From the NCBI GenBank assembly GCA_013215525.1, contig JABSQY010000105.1:1-5504 (forward strand): a stretch of 5,504 nucleotides of DNA, written 5' to 3'. The stretch is from Nanoarchaeales archaeon. Lineage in GTDB: Archaea > Nanobdellota > Nanobdellia > Woesearchaeales > UBA583. Below the pieces are notes generated by a model. It was not told the origin of the DNA. It saw nothing but the letters and a program-made list of their open reading frames with translations, and did not search any database. The position numbers and the translations under genes were made by a program. Shown here piece after piece: positions 1-5,300 of this stretch. How positions within the stretch are numbered: position 1 is the stretch's first letter; each line of letters begins with the position of its first letter.

Positions 1-2
1 AT

Positions 3-71
3 GTTTCAATATTTATGATTTCAAAATATGAACAAAGACAAAAAGAATTAGTTAGAGAATTAAAAAAATAG
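3..71 (+). CDS. C-terminal end of an upstream ORF (partial, truncated by window edge)
   Basis: Frame 3 is open from the window edge to a TAG at 69-71 and reads as a charged tail ending KYEQRQKELVRELKK. This Lys/Glu/Arg-rich, helix-like composition resembles a real protein C-terminus more than an AT-rich chance frame. The body of the gene lies to the left, so no function can be given. An ATG at 15 could alternatively start an 18-residue peptide, but no TATA-like box is visible at a suitable distance because the window begins there. Only 22 codons are visible, so confidence is low. Confidence 0.35.
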   Translation, partial: VSIFMISKYEQRQKELVRELKK

Positions 72-107
72 AAAATTAATTTCGGTTTAGCTCTTATTGC
101 GATTCTC

Positions 108-116
108 TTTATAAAT
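108..116 (+). promoter_or_regulatory. TATA-like box upstream of the 20-residue ORF
   Basis: TTTATAAAT is centred about 25 bp before the ATG at 137, the same spacing seen before the four clear genes. It predicts a leaderless transcript starting at or next to the ATG. The DNA is so AT-rich that the match alone is weak; the spacing is the argument. Confidence 0.35.
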
Positions 117-136
117 ATTAAAATATATATATTATT

Positions 137-199
137 ATGATAAAAAATTTAATCATATCAACTATAATAGTATTTTTAGGGATAATATATTTTAATTAA
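137..199 (+). CDS. possible 20-residue single-pass membrane peptide
   Basis: An ATG followed by 19 codons and TAA encodes MIKNLIISTIIVFLGIIYFN: a short N-terminus with one Lys, then about 15 hydrophobic residues able to span a membrane. The start context (ATTATTATG) resembles those of the 155- and 113-residue genes, and a TATA-like box lies about 25 bp upstream, as expected for a leaderless archaeal message. There is no Shine-Dalgarno sequence. AT-rich DNA yields Ile/Leu/Phe-rich frames by chance and the ORF is very short, so the promoter spacing is the main support. No family is recognised and no function is proposed. Confidence 0.35.
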   Translation: MIKNLIISTIIVFLGIIYFN

Positions 200-295
200 A
201 GTATATTAGAAAAATAGATAATTCATAATTATGTAAAACTTTTCCATTCGTAAACTCATTACAAAGTTTCACTACATTAAGAATTAATAAATATC

Positions 296-318
296 AATTT
301 CTTTGATTACAAGAAATT
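296..318. repeat. inverted repeat / hairpin
   Basis: AATTTCTT (296-303) and AAGAAATT (311-318) are perfect reverse complements around a 7-nt loop, TGATTAC. It lies in the pepF 3' flank. No oligo-T tract directly follows on the minus strand, so it may be a 3'-UTR structure rather than a terminator. An 8-bp AT-rich stem may also arise by chance. Confidence 0.4.
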
Positions 319-347
319 AAAAGAATAATGTTTTTAATTTTAGAATT

Positions 348-422
348 CTTCGTTACACTACGAATACAAAAATAAAAAACCAACTTGAAATCGTAAAGCT
401 GGAAATAGAATCTTCGTTTCAC
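348..422 (-). repeat. two copies of the CGAAG intergenic repeat (left group)
   Basis: On the minus strand GTGTAACGAAG (358-348) and GTGAAACGAAG (422-412) are near-identical. They match two further copies at the right end of the window (5353-5363 and 5416-5427). On the plus strand each is followed by a CGAA that pairs with the TTCG of the repeat: TTCGT/ACGAA at 349-364 and TTCG/CGAA at 413-428. All copies found are outside the protein-coding genes. Function is unknown; a 3'-UTR or non-coding RNA motif is possible. Confidence 0.45.
367..381 (-). terminator. oligo-U terminator tract in the pepF 3' flank
   Basis: Read on the minus strand this is GGTTTTTTATTTTTG, about 75-90 nt past the pepF stop. 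U-rich runs of this kind are the main termination signal for archaeal RNA polymerase. The tract is 13/15 identical to the one at 5301-5315, which ends the candidate RNA at the right of the window. Confidence 0.45.
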
Positions 423-439
423 TTCGAAATACTTGATAT

Positions 440-462
440 AAAAATAATCAAAGATTATTTTT
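440..462 (-). terminator. terminator-like hairpin overlapping the pepF stop codon
   Basis: AAAAATAATC (440-449) and GATTATTTTT (453-462) form a perfect 10-bp stem with an AAA loop. In the minus-strand message the downstream arm ends in five U residues. The pepF TAA (457-455) lies inside the stem, so the hairpin begins within the last codons. Pairing is almost entirely A-U, so the U run may matter more than the stem. Confidence 0.55.
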
Positions 463-2269
463 GTCCAGCAAGAACTTCATACTCTTTAAGCATTTCTTCA
501 ACAACACTTAAACCACTTTGATAATACTCAGGTTTTGAAATATCCATTCCAATAGTTTTTTTAATTAATTCTGCAGGTTCAAGACTTCCACCAGCACGTA
601 GAAAATCTTTATATTTAGGAACAAAACTATCACCATCTTCTCTATACTTATTATATAAAGCAAAAGTTAAAATATTTCCAAATGAATAAGCGTAACAATA
701 AAATGGACTTCTAAAAATATGTGGAATAGCGCTCCAACCAATCTCTTTACCTTCTTCATTTCCAAACTTTACAGTATCACCACTCATCTTAACTTGTTCT
801 TCACGCCAAATCTTATTAAAATCTTTATAACCTAAACCTTCACCTTCATAAATTGCTTTATGACATCTTCTCTCAAATAAAATATATTGAACTTGTCTAT
901 GAATTGTTGAAAAAACATCACCAAGTTTTTCATCTAAATAAGATAATTTTTCTTTATCAGTTAAAGTTTTCATAATCTCTTCAGATAAAATCATTTCATT
1001 AAAAACACTAGCAGTTTCAGCAAGACTCATTCCAGTAGAATACACTTCACCTTCTTGCGCTTGGGATAAATGTCCATGTGTCGCATGTCCTAACTCGTGA
1101 GCAAGCGTACTCACATCACCAAGTTTATCTGTCCAGTTAAGCATTACATAACTTTCAAATCCTTTTTCATAACAAGCAAAAGCTCCACCACGTTTATTTT
1201 TATTTGGATATACATCAACACGTGAATTCTCAAACATATTAACTGAAAAATCATAAAACTCAACATCAAACTTTTTAATTGTATCTAAAAATAATTTTAA
1301 ACCATCTTCAAAAGTATATTTTTTCTCAACTGAATCTAAAGGAGCAAAAGTATTCCAAGAATCCATTTGTTTATATCCAAGTAATTTAGTCTTAATTCTA
1401 ATATACTTTTGATATAAAGGGTATGATTTCTCAACTTCACTTAATAAAGTATCAATAACTTCATCAGATAACTCTTCATTAATATTACGCCTACTCATCA
1501 CGTGAGAATATCCACGAATATTTAACTCGCTAGTACAATCCTTTAAAATATTAGCATAACAATTCCCAAGTACAATTTGAGTCTTCTCATCACTATACAC
1601 TTTAGTAATAGATTTATATGCATCTTTACGAACTTTTTCATCAGGTGACATACGTAACGCGCGCACCTCAGAATCTGTAACCATCTTAGTTTTCCCAGTT
1701 TTAAAATCTTTAACTTCAAAACTAAAACTTCCAGTTAATTCTTCATATAAACTACTAAACGCGGAACGCCCACCGGAGTTAGATTTAAAATTAAGAGCTT
1801 TTTCAGTTTTCTCATCAAGAACATACTTAATACTTTGAGCAGTTTGATAAAAGTAATTAGTGTATGAAGATAAAACAGAAGATTTAGATAACTTAATTAA
1901 ATCATCATAACCACGTTCTTTAAACTCTTGCCCAACAAAAGTAATCTCATTAAATATTTTAGTAAATTGATGTGAAATCTCACCTTCTTTCTTTAAAATA
2001 TCTTGACTTTGTGTATCAAGACTTCCAACGTATAGTAAGTATGCTTGAATCTTATGTGCAAGACTACCATATGCATCTTCATCTTTAAAGTACTGTACAA
2101 ATTCATCTTCCTTTAAACTAACAATTTTCCCTTTATACTTAGAAATAAAAGAATCAACAAGTTTAGAAATAGTTTTTATATCTTCATCAATTTGTTTATC
2201 ATCAATTGATGTATAATAATCCTTTAAATCCCAACTAGTTTTCATATTTTTAATATTATATTCACTCAT
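455..2269 (-). CDS. pepF: oligoendopeptidase F, M3B zinc metallopeptidase
   Basis: This 604-residue protein is close to the usual 600 or so of the family. Family knowledge: a cytoplasmic zinc enzyme that cleaves short peptides, roughly 7-17 residues, internally as a late step in protein turnover. Seen here: an N-terminal helical region (about 1-200) and a catalytic domain (about 200-585) with the zinc motif HELGH at 391-395 (H391, H395 ligands, E392 catalytic). E418, in LAETASVFNE, is the probable third ligand. Upstream is GGAFACYEKGFESYVMLNWT (361-380). The C-terminal HIFRSPFYCYAYSFG (517-531) supplies the His and Tyr residues that usually contact substrate. No signal peptide or membrane segment is visible. 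The first ATG is preferred over Met9 because a TATA-like box lies about 26 bp upstream. There is no Shine-Dalgarno sequence. It is transcribed divergently from the helicase gene, with no sign of a shared pathway. Confidence 0.96.
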   Translation of the reverse strand: MSEYNIKNMKTSWDLKDYYTSIDDKQIDEDIKTISKLVDSFISKYKGKIVSLKEDEFVQYFKDEDAYGSLAHKIQAYLLYVGSLDTQSQDILKKEGEISHQFTKIFNEITFVGQEFKERGYDDLIKLSKSSVLSSYTNYFYQTAQSIKYVLDEKTEKALNFKSNSGGRSAFSSLYEELTGSFSFEVKDFKTGKTKMVTDSEVRALRMSPDEKVRKDAYKSITKVYSDEKTQIVLGNCYANILKDCTSELNIRGYSHVMSRRNINEELSDEVIDTLLSEVEKSYPLYQKYIRIKTKLLGYKQMDSWNTFAPLDSVEKKYTFEDGLKLFLDTIKKFDVEFYDFSVNMFENSRVDVYPNKNKRGGAFACYEKGFESYVMLNWTDKLGDVSTLAHELGHATHGHLSQAQEGEVYSTGMSLAETASVFNEMILSEEIMKTLTDKEKLSYLDEKLGDVFSTIHRQVQYILFERRCHKAIYEGEGLGYKDFNKIWREEQVKMSGDTVKFGNEEGKEIGWSAIPHIFRSPFYCYAYSFGNILTFALYNKYREDGDSFVPKYKDFLRAGGSLEPAELIKKTIGMDISKPEYYQSGLSVVEEMLKEYEVLAGQK

Positions 2270-2284
2270 ATTTTTCTAGAGTTA

Positions 2285-2298
2285 GTTTATTTTAAAAA
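2285..2298 (-). promoter_or_regulatory. TATA-like box of pepF
   Basis: On the minus strand this reads TTTTTAAAATAAAC, with the TTTAAAA core about 26 bp before the ATG at 2269. The leader is TCTAGAAAAAT, with no GGAG-type ribosome-binding site. Both fit an archaeal leaderless promoter starting at or near the first ATG. Confidence 0.5.
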
Positions 2299-2362
2299 GA
2301 TGTGTTGTCTAAATCTATAAAAATATTCCATGAGCCATTGTGTTCGTGTGAATGTCAATTTA

Positions 2363-2377
2363 AAATACATTGTATTT
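2363..2377. repeat. 15-bp odd palindrome, possible operator
   Basis: AAATACA-T-TGTATTT is perfectly symmetric about a central T. It is flanked by TTTAAA-containing sequence on both sides, giving a 9-bp direct repeat ATTTAAAAT at 2358-2366 and 2374-2382. It could bind a dimeric regulator acting on either divergent gene, or simply reflect AT richness. Confidence 0.3.
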
Positions 2378-2443
2378 AAAATGATTCATTGTAGATTTGA
2401 TTATTTAAGTGTGATGTGTTTTAAATTAAGAATTGATTAAAAT

Positions 2444-2477
2444 AGTCTTATTTAAAAATAAATAAAGACTTATTTTT
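2444..2477 (+). terminator. terminator-like hairpin upstream of the helicase gene
   Basis: AGTCTT (2444-2449) pairs with AAGACT (2465-2470), and ATTTA (2450-2454) pairs with TAAAT (2459-2463). This makes an 11-bp stem with a one-base bulge (A2464) and an AAAA loop. TATTTTT follows at 2471-2477. It lies about 95 bp before the helicase ATG, so it would end an upstream transcript or act as an attenuator rather than end a known gene. Confidence 0.45.
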
Positions 2478-2482
2478 AATAG

Positions 2483-2540
2483 ATATACATTATATTAATA
2501 AATATACATTATATAATAGATTATACTATAATATACTATA
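2483..2540. repeat. AT-rich direct repeats before the helicase promoter
   Basis: ATATACATTATAT occurs at 2483-2495 and again at 2502-2514, a 19-bp period. TATACTATA occurs at 2522-2530 and 2532-2540, a 10-bp period close to one helical turn. Together they form an AT-rich block directly upstream of the helicase TATA box. They may be protein-binding repeats, alternative TATA boxes or slippage products. Confidence 0.45.
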
Positions 2541-2543
2541 CAA

Positions 2544-2554
2544 TATAATAAATA
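2544..2554 (+). promoter_or_regulatory. TATA-like box of the helicase gene
   Basis: TATAATAAATA is centred about 24 bp before the ATG at 2571, fitting a leaderless start. The sequence before the ATG (AACAGAAAAA) has no Shine-Dalgarno element. Other TATA-like strings lie just upstream, so the exact box is uncertain. Confidence 0.45.
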
Positions 2555-2570
2555 AAAATAAACAGAAAAA

Positions 2571-4145
2571 ATGAACTCAGAAATCACATTCGAACAATTA
2601 GGATTAAATCAACCTACATTAAAAGCAATTAAAAAGAAAGGATTTGAAACTCCAAGTGAAATTCAAGCAAAAATTATTCCATTAGTGCTTGAAAATAAAC
2701 ATGATATAATTGGAGTATCTCAAACAGGTAGTGGAAAAACTGCAAGTTTCGGACTTCCATTAATTCAATTAATTAAACCAGGAAATAAAACTCCAAAAGT
2801 AATAATTTTAACTCCAACAAGAGAACTTGCAATCCAAGTAACAAAAGATTTAGAATCATACGCAGATTTAAATTCTATAGCAAATTCAAAATTAAAAGAA
2901 GAAGAAAAGCTAAGATTTTTAACAATTTACGGTGGAACAGCAATGAAGTATCAAGTAGAAAAATTAGACAAAGGAGTTGACATTGTTGTAGGAACACCAG
3001 GAAGAGTTTTAGATTTAATTGGTAAAGGAATTTTAAATTTAGACAGAGTAGAAAATTTCATTTTAGATGAAGCTGATGAAATGTTAAATATGGGTTTTAT
3101 TGATGATATAGAAGATATATTTAGTTATACTCCAAAAAATAAAAAAGTATTACTATTTTCAGCAACAATGCCAGACAAAGTAAAAACTATGTCAAAAAGA
3201 TATATGAAAAATCAAGTTATAGTTGAAGTAAAATCAAAAATAGAATCTAAATTAAAGATAGAACAAAATTACATAATGTTAGATTTATCAGACAAATTTC
3301 CAACTCTTTGTAAAATAATTGATATGGAAGAATCTTTTTATGGAATTGTATTTTGTATGACAAGAGATAGTGTTAATGAAGTTACATCCAGATTAAAAAA
3401 AGCAGGATATAACACAGATTGTATTCACGGTGATGTGCCGCAAAATAAGCGTGAAAGAATTCTAGCAGACTTTAAAGAATCAAAAATTAACATACTTGTA
3501 GCAACTGATGTAGCAGCAAGAGGAATAGACATAAATGATTTAACACATGTAATTAATTACTCTTTACCAAAAGAAGTAGAATCATACACACACAGAATCG
3601 GAAGAACAGGAAGAGCAGGTAAAGAGGGACACGCAATTTCTCTTGTAACTCCAGCACAAAAATTCATGATTTATGATATTCAAGAACAAACAAACACATT
3701 AATTAATATAATGGATATTCCAACTGACAAAGATGTATTTAACAGTAAAGTATCTAACATTAAAAAAGATGTGGATTCAATTATATCATCAAACGCGCAT
3801 TTTGAATACAATGATTTAGCAAAAGATTTAATTAAAGAACACGGACCTGAGAAAGCGTTAAACGCACTACTGTTAAAGCTAAATAGAAATAAGAAAAATA
3901 AAGCAAATGTTACAAGAGTTAGATTATTTGTAGCAAAAGGAAAATCAGCAGGTTTTAATAAAACTAAATTATTAGAGTTTTTAGAAGAAAAAGTAGGATT
4001 TAAAATTAATGCTGAAAGTATAAAAATTAATGGTGGATTTTCATTTATCAATGTAGTAGAAGAACAAGTTGAAGATATAATTAAAGCTTTCTCAAACGGT
4101 GATGAAAGGTCGTTAGTTGAAAGAGATAAAATAAATAAAAAATAA
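2571..4145 (+). CDS. DEAD-box ATP-dependent RNA helicase with DbpA-type RNA-binding domain
   Basis: The 524-residue protein carries the full helicase motif set: F7 and the Q motif (GFETPSEIQ, 24-32), motif I SQTGSGKT (50-57), PTRELAIQ (82-89), GG (121-122), TPGR (142-145), DEAD (166-169), SAT (197-199), ATDVAARGID (311-320) and HRIGRTGRAG (341-350). Residues about 447-508 (VRLFVAKGKSAGF to VEDIIKAF) resemble the DbpA RNA-binding domain, and a Lys-rich tail follows. Enzymes of this DeaD/CshA/DbpA type use ATP to open short RNA duplexes in ribosome assembly, RNA decay or cold adaptation; which applies here cannot be told. Extra residues at about 100-115 separate motif Ia from GG. It is cytoplasmic, with no signal peptide. 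The first ATG fits the TATA spacing and the Q-motif distance. Confidence 0.96.
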   Translation: MNSEITFEQLGLNQPTLKAIKKKGFETPSEIQAKIIPLVLENKHDIIGVSQTGSGKTASFGLPLIQLIKPGNKTPKVIILTPTRELAIQVTKDLESYADLNSIANSKLKEEEKLRFLTIYGGTAMKYQVEKLDKGVDIVVGTPGRVLDLIGKGILNLDRVENFILDEADEMLNMGFIDDIEDIFSYTPKNKKVLLFSATMPDKVKTMSKRYMKNQVIVEVKSKIESKLKIEQNYIMLDLSDKFPTLCKIIDMEESFYGIVFCMTRDSVNEVTSRLKKAGYNTDCIHGDVPQNKRERILADFKESKINILVATDVAARGIDINDLTHVINYSLPKEVESYTHRIGRTGRAGKEGHAISLVTPAQKFMIYDIQEQTNTLINIMDIPTDKDVFNSKVSNIKKDVDSIISSNAHFEYNDLAKDLIKEHGPEKALNALLLKLNRNKKNKANVTRVRLFVAKGKSAGFNKTKLLEFLEEKVGFKINAESIKINGGFSFINVVEEQVEDIIKAFSNGDERSLVERDKINKK

Positions 4146-4176
4146 AATAATAATTTTAAAGAAATACTTATTTTTT
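4143..4176 (+). terminator. probable oligo-T terminator after the helicase gene
   Basis: A weak 6-bp stem, TAAAAT (4143-4148) with ATTTTA (4153-4158), begins at the helicase stop codon. A run of six T follows at 4171-4176. The T run is the more credible archaeal signal, and it lies just before the TATA box of the next gene. Confidence 0.4.
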
Positions 4177-4183
4177 AATTAGA

Positions 4184-4190
4184 TTTATAA
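4184..4190 (+). promoter_or_regulatory. TATA-like box of the 155-residue gene
   Basis: TTTATAA is centred 26 bp before the ATG at 4213, and no Shine-Dalgarno sequence precedes the ATG. With the T run just upstream, this suggests the gene is transcribed separately from the helicase. Confidence 0.5.
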
Positions 4191-4212
4191 CATCTAAAAT
4201 AATATTATAATT

Positions 4213-4680
4213 ATGAAAAACTTACCTGAGAATACTTTAATACAACAATGCGTACATTATCCATCATTTAATCTACAAACAAACAAGTATAAACTAAAAT
4301 ATCAAATTCATCAAACTGGTTCAACTTATATTGCGGCAACGCCAAAAAGAGATAAATCAGGAAATGAAGTATTTGAAGGAAGTTTAGTTAAAGACGAGTG
4401 TCAATTTAAATTATATTTTCCGTTTGGAGATGGAACACGTATTGGACTAGGCAGAGAGTCACCTACTGATTTAGTTGAATTAATAAGAAAAGAATATATT
4501 ATTGATACTAATTATAAAGATTTTTTCAAATCTATAGGTTTCAAGTATTTAGAAAAGGAAATAGAGGGAATTGAAGAACGTTTAACCTCAATATATGTAG
4601 TAACTAAAAAAGGTCACAACGTAGTAGGTTTAGACAATTATGGTTGTGAAGAATTGGTTAATATGTATGAACGAATATAA
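4213..4680 (+). CDS. hypothetical protein, 155 residues
   Basis: I do not recognise the family. The protein is soluble-looking, with no signal peptide or membrane segment. Residues 25-80 are rich in alternating hydrophobic and polar stretches (KYKLKYQIHQTGSTYIAATP, then QFKLYFPFGDGTRIGLGRES), suggesting a beta-rich half. Residues 84-125 look helical and acidic/basic. A second short strand-helix unit (SIYVVTKKGHNVVGL, then CEELVNMYERI) ends the protein. Its three Cys (13, 63, 145) and three His (15, 33, 135) do not form an obvious metal motif. Codon use matches the neighbours, so there is no sign of recent transfer. The ATG has a TATA-like box 26 bp upstream. It follows the helicase by 67 nt, but a T run and its own promoter argue for a separate transcript. 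Confidence 0.85.
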   Translation: MKNLPENTLIQQCVHYPSFNLQTNKYKLKYQIHQTGSTYIAATPKRDKSGNEVFEGSLVKDECQFKLYFPFGDGTRIGLGRESPTDLVELIRKEYIIDTNYKDFFKSIGFKYLEKEIEGIEERLTSIYVVTKKGHNVVGLDNYGCEELVNMYERI

Positions 4681-4750
4681 ATATATGTAGTAGATGATAT
4701 ATAACTAAAAACTAAATAACATAAGTACAGAAACATACGTAACAACACAC

Positions 4751-4761
4751 TTATAATATAA
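4751..4761 (+). promoter_or_regulatory. TATA-like box of the 113-residue gene
   Basis: TTATAATATAA is centred about 25 bp before the ATG at 4780. It lies in the 99-nt gap after the 155-residue gene, which has no oligo-T terminator on the plus strand, so read-through from that gene is also possible. Confidence 0.45.
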
Positions 4762-4779
4762 ACTATACTATTTATTATT

Positions 4780-5121
4780 ATGAACGAAAGAGCAATTATA
4801 AAATTAAAAGAAATTTTAAACATTTTAGTAAAATTTAACTTAGAAGACAAGTACGGAAGTCAAGGTTTTAATGACAGAGTAACTGTTGCGCAAGAAATTT
4901 TCCACAGAAATAAAGATGATAAAGAATTTATGACTGAATATAATAAATTATTAAACAAACAAACAATGACATTTAACAAACTAATTCAAGCAGAAATAGT
5001 TGTAAAAGAAAAAAAAGTAGAAAAAAGATTCAAACCAAATCCAAACAAGCCTAAAAAAGTTGTAGCGGCAAATAAGAAGTATACAAAGCCTGGAACAAAA
5101 CCAACTAATTTTAAAAAATAA
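4780..5121 (+). CDS. hypothetical protein with basic C-terminal tail, 113 residues
   Basis: No family is recognised. Residues 1-73 look mainly helical (KLKEILNILVKFNLED, then VAQEIFHRNKDDKEFMTEYNKLLNK). Residues 76-113 form a low-complexity tail dominated by Lys, Pro and Asn (KRFKPNPNKPKK, then KKYTKPGTKPTNFKK), almost certainly disordered and strongly positive. A small helical domain with a basic tail fits RNA, DNA or ribosome binding, but that is inference from composition only. No membrane segment or signal peptide is present. The ATG is supported by the TATA-like box 25 bp upstream, and no Shine-Dalgarno is visible. The gene ends inside a terminator hairpin shared with the convergent small ORF on the minus strand. 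Confidence 0.82.
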   Translation: MNERAIIKLKEILNILVKFNLEDKYGSQGFNDRVTVAQEIFHRNKDDKEFMTEYNKLLNKQTMTFNKLIQAEIVVKEKKVEKRFKPNPNKPKKVVAANKKYTKPGTKPTNFKK

Positions 5122-5142
5122 TTTAATCATTTAAATTATTTT
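5115..5142. terminator. bidirectional terminator hairpin between convergent ORFs
   Basis: AAAATAATTTAA (5115-5126) and TTAAATTATTTT (5131-5142) form a perfect 12-bp stem with a TCAT loop. The stop of the 113-residue gene (5119-5121) lies in one arm and the stop of the minus-strand 34-residue ORF (5133-5131) in the other. On the minus strand the stem runs into six T (5118-5113), a good terminator. On the plus strand the T content is within the stem. Confidence 0.55.
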
Positions 5143-5235
5143 AATTAAAAGACCATTTTTAACTAATATATAACTTAAACTTATTAAAAAAGTAATAAGT
5201 ATAATTATAAAAACTATATTTTCTATTATTCCCAT
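5131..5235 (-). CDS. possible 34-residue single-pass membrane peptide
   Basis: On the minus strand an ATG at 5235 opens 34 codons, beginning MGIIENIVFIIILITFLISL and ending KNGLLIKII. Residues 7-25 are almost wholly hydrophobic, long enough for one membrane helix, followed by a short tail with two Lys. Two in-frame stops sit just upstream, so the ATG is the only plausible start. TTATTTAAA is centred about 26 bp before it, matching the other genes. The ORF ends in a 12-bp hairpin with a T run on its own strand. AT-rich DNA can produce hydrophobic frames by chance, but promoter, start, stop and terminator are all in register. No family is recognised. Confidence 0.45.
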   Translation of the reverse strand: MGIIENIVFIIILITFLISLSYILVKNGLLIKII

Positions 5236-5250
5236 AATACCTTATTATGG
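5232..5250. repeat. inverted repeat at the start of the 34-residue ORF
   Basis: CCATAATA (5232-5239) and TATTATGG (5243-5250) are perfect reverse complements around CCT. The repeat covers the ATG and about 15 bp upstream on the minus strand. A protein bound there would sit on the predicted transcription start, so it is a possible operator. It could not form fully in a leaderless mRNA. Confidence 0.35.
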
Positions 5251-5256
5251 ATGAAC

Positions 5257-5265
5257 TTTAAATAA
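5257..5265 (-). promoter_or_regulatory. TATA-like box of the 34-residue ORF
   Basis: On the minus strand TTATTTAAA lies about 26 bp before the ATG at 5235. Its TTTAAA core resembles the TTTAAAA of the pepF box. It sits about 35 bp past the oligo-U tract that would end the upstream RNA on the same strand. Confidence 0.4.
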
Positions 5266-5300
5266 GTTATCTTTTTTCTAACATATTTATTTTTCAATAA

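Larger units (their letters stand above)
200..454. other. non-coding region between convergent transcripts
   Basis: No convincing ORF lies between the 20-residue ORF and the pepF stop. The stretch contains a perfect 8-bp hairpin (296-303 with 311-318, loop TGATTAC), two CTTCGTT(T/A)CAC repeats, an oligo-T tract for minus-strand transcripts (367-381), and the pepF terminator-like hairpin at its edge. It has noticeably more CG dinucleotides than the other gaps. Confidence 0.6.
2316..2477 (+). ncRNA. possible small RNA or leader transcript with terminator-like end
   Basis: TATAAAAATA at 2316-2325 is a good TATA match and predicts a start near 2346. The hairpin at 2444-2470 followed by TATTTTT would end the transcript, giving about 130 nt. 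The stretch is richer in G and T than its surroundings and contains CATTGT three times (2336, 2368, 2387). A 36-codon frame (2330-2440) stops 3 nt before the hairpin, but its start is only about 5 bp past the TATA box and its Cys/Val-rich composition is unlike the neighbours. Alternatives are a long helicase leader with an attenuator, or ordinary spacer. Confidence 0.3.
2270..2570. promoter_or_regulatory. divergent pepF/helicase intergenic region
   Basis: This 301-bp gap separates the two divergent genes and is the largest gap between confident genes. From left to right it holds the pepF TATA box, a G/T-rich stretch with its own TATA-like box (2316-2325), a 15-bp palindrome (2363-2377), a terminator-like hairpin (2444-2477), AT-rich direct repeats (2483-2540) and the helicase TATA box. 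The G/T-rich section (2299-2420) differs in composition from the flanking A/T runs. Confidence 0.6.

Noticed and set aside
321..521. Plus-strand open frame across the pepF 3' end
   Set aside because: It contains protein-like stretches such as QLEIVKLEIESS but has no ATG, GTG or TTG start and runs antisense into pepF.
2330..2440. Plus-strand 36-codon ORF ending 3 nt before a hairpin
   Set aside because: Its Cys- and Val-rich composition is unlike the neighbouring proteins. The TATA box at 2316-2325 is too close to its ATG, so transcription would start inside the frame. It is kept only as part of the possible RNA.
2499..2570. Bacterial -35/-10 promoter and ribosome-binding site for the helicase
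   Set aside because: TATAAT-like strings are abundant here, but no TTGACA-type partner and no GGAG-like ribosome site is present. The TATA spacing to the ATG fits an archaeal leaderless start better.
3680..4051. Minus-strand 123-codon frame
   Set aside because: It lies wholly inside the helicase C-terminal region, which has clear motifs and domain structure on the plus strand. Its Phe/Leu/Ser-rich product is the usual antisense shadow.
4638..4850. Minus-strand 70-codon hydrophobic frame spanning the gap between the two small genes
   Set aside because: It looks like a membrane protein, but it overlaps two better-supported genes, starts at a TTG, and has no TATA-like box at the spacing used by the other genes. 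Antisense of Lys/Asn-rich AT DNA naturally reads as Phe/Ile/Leu.
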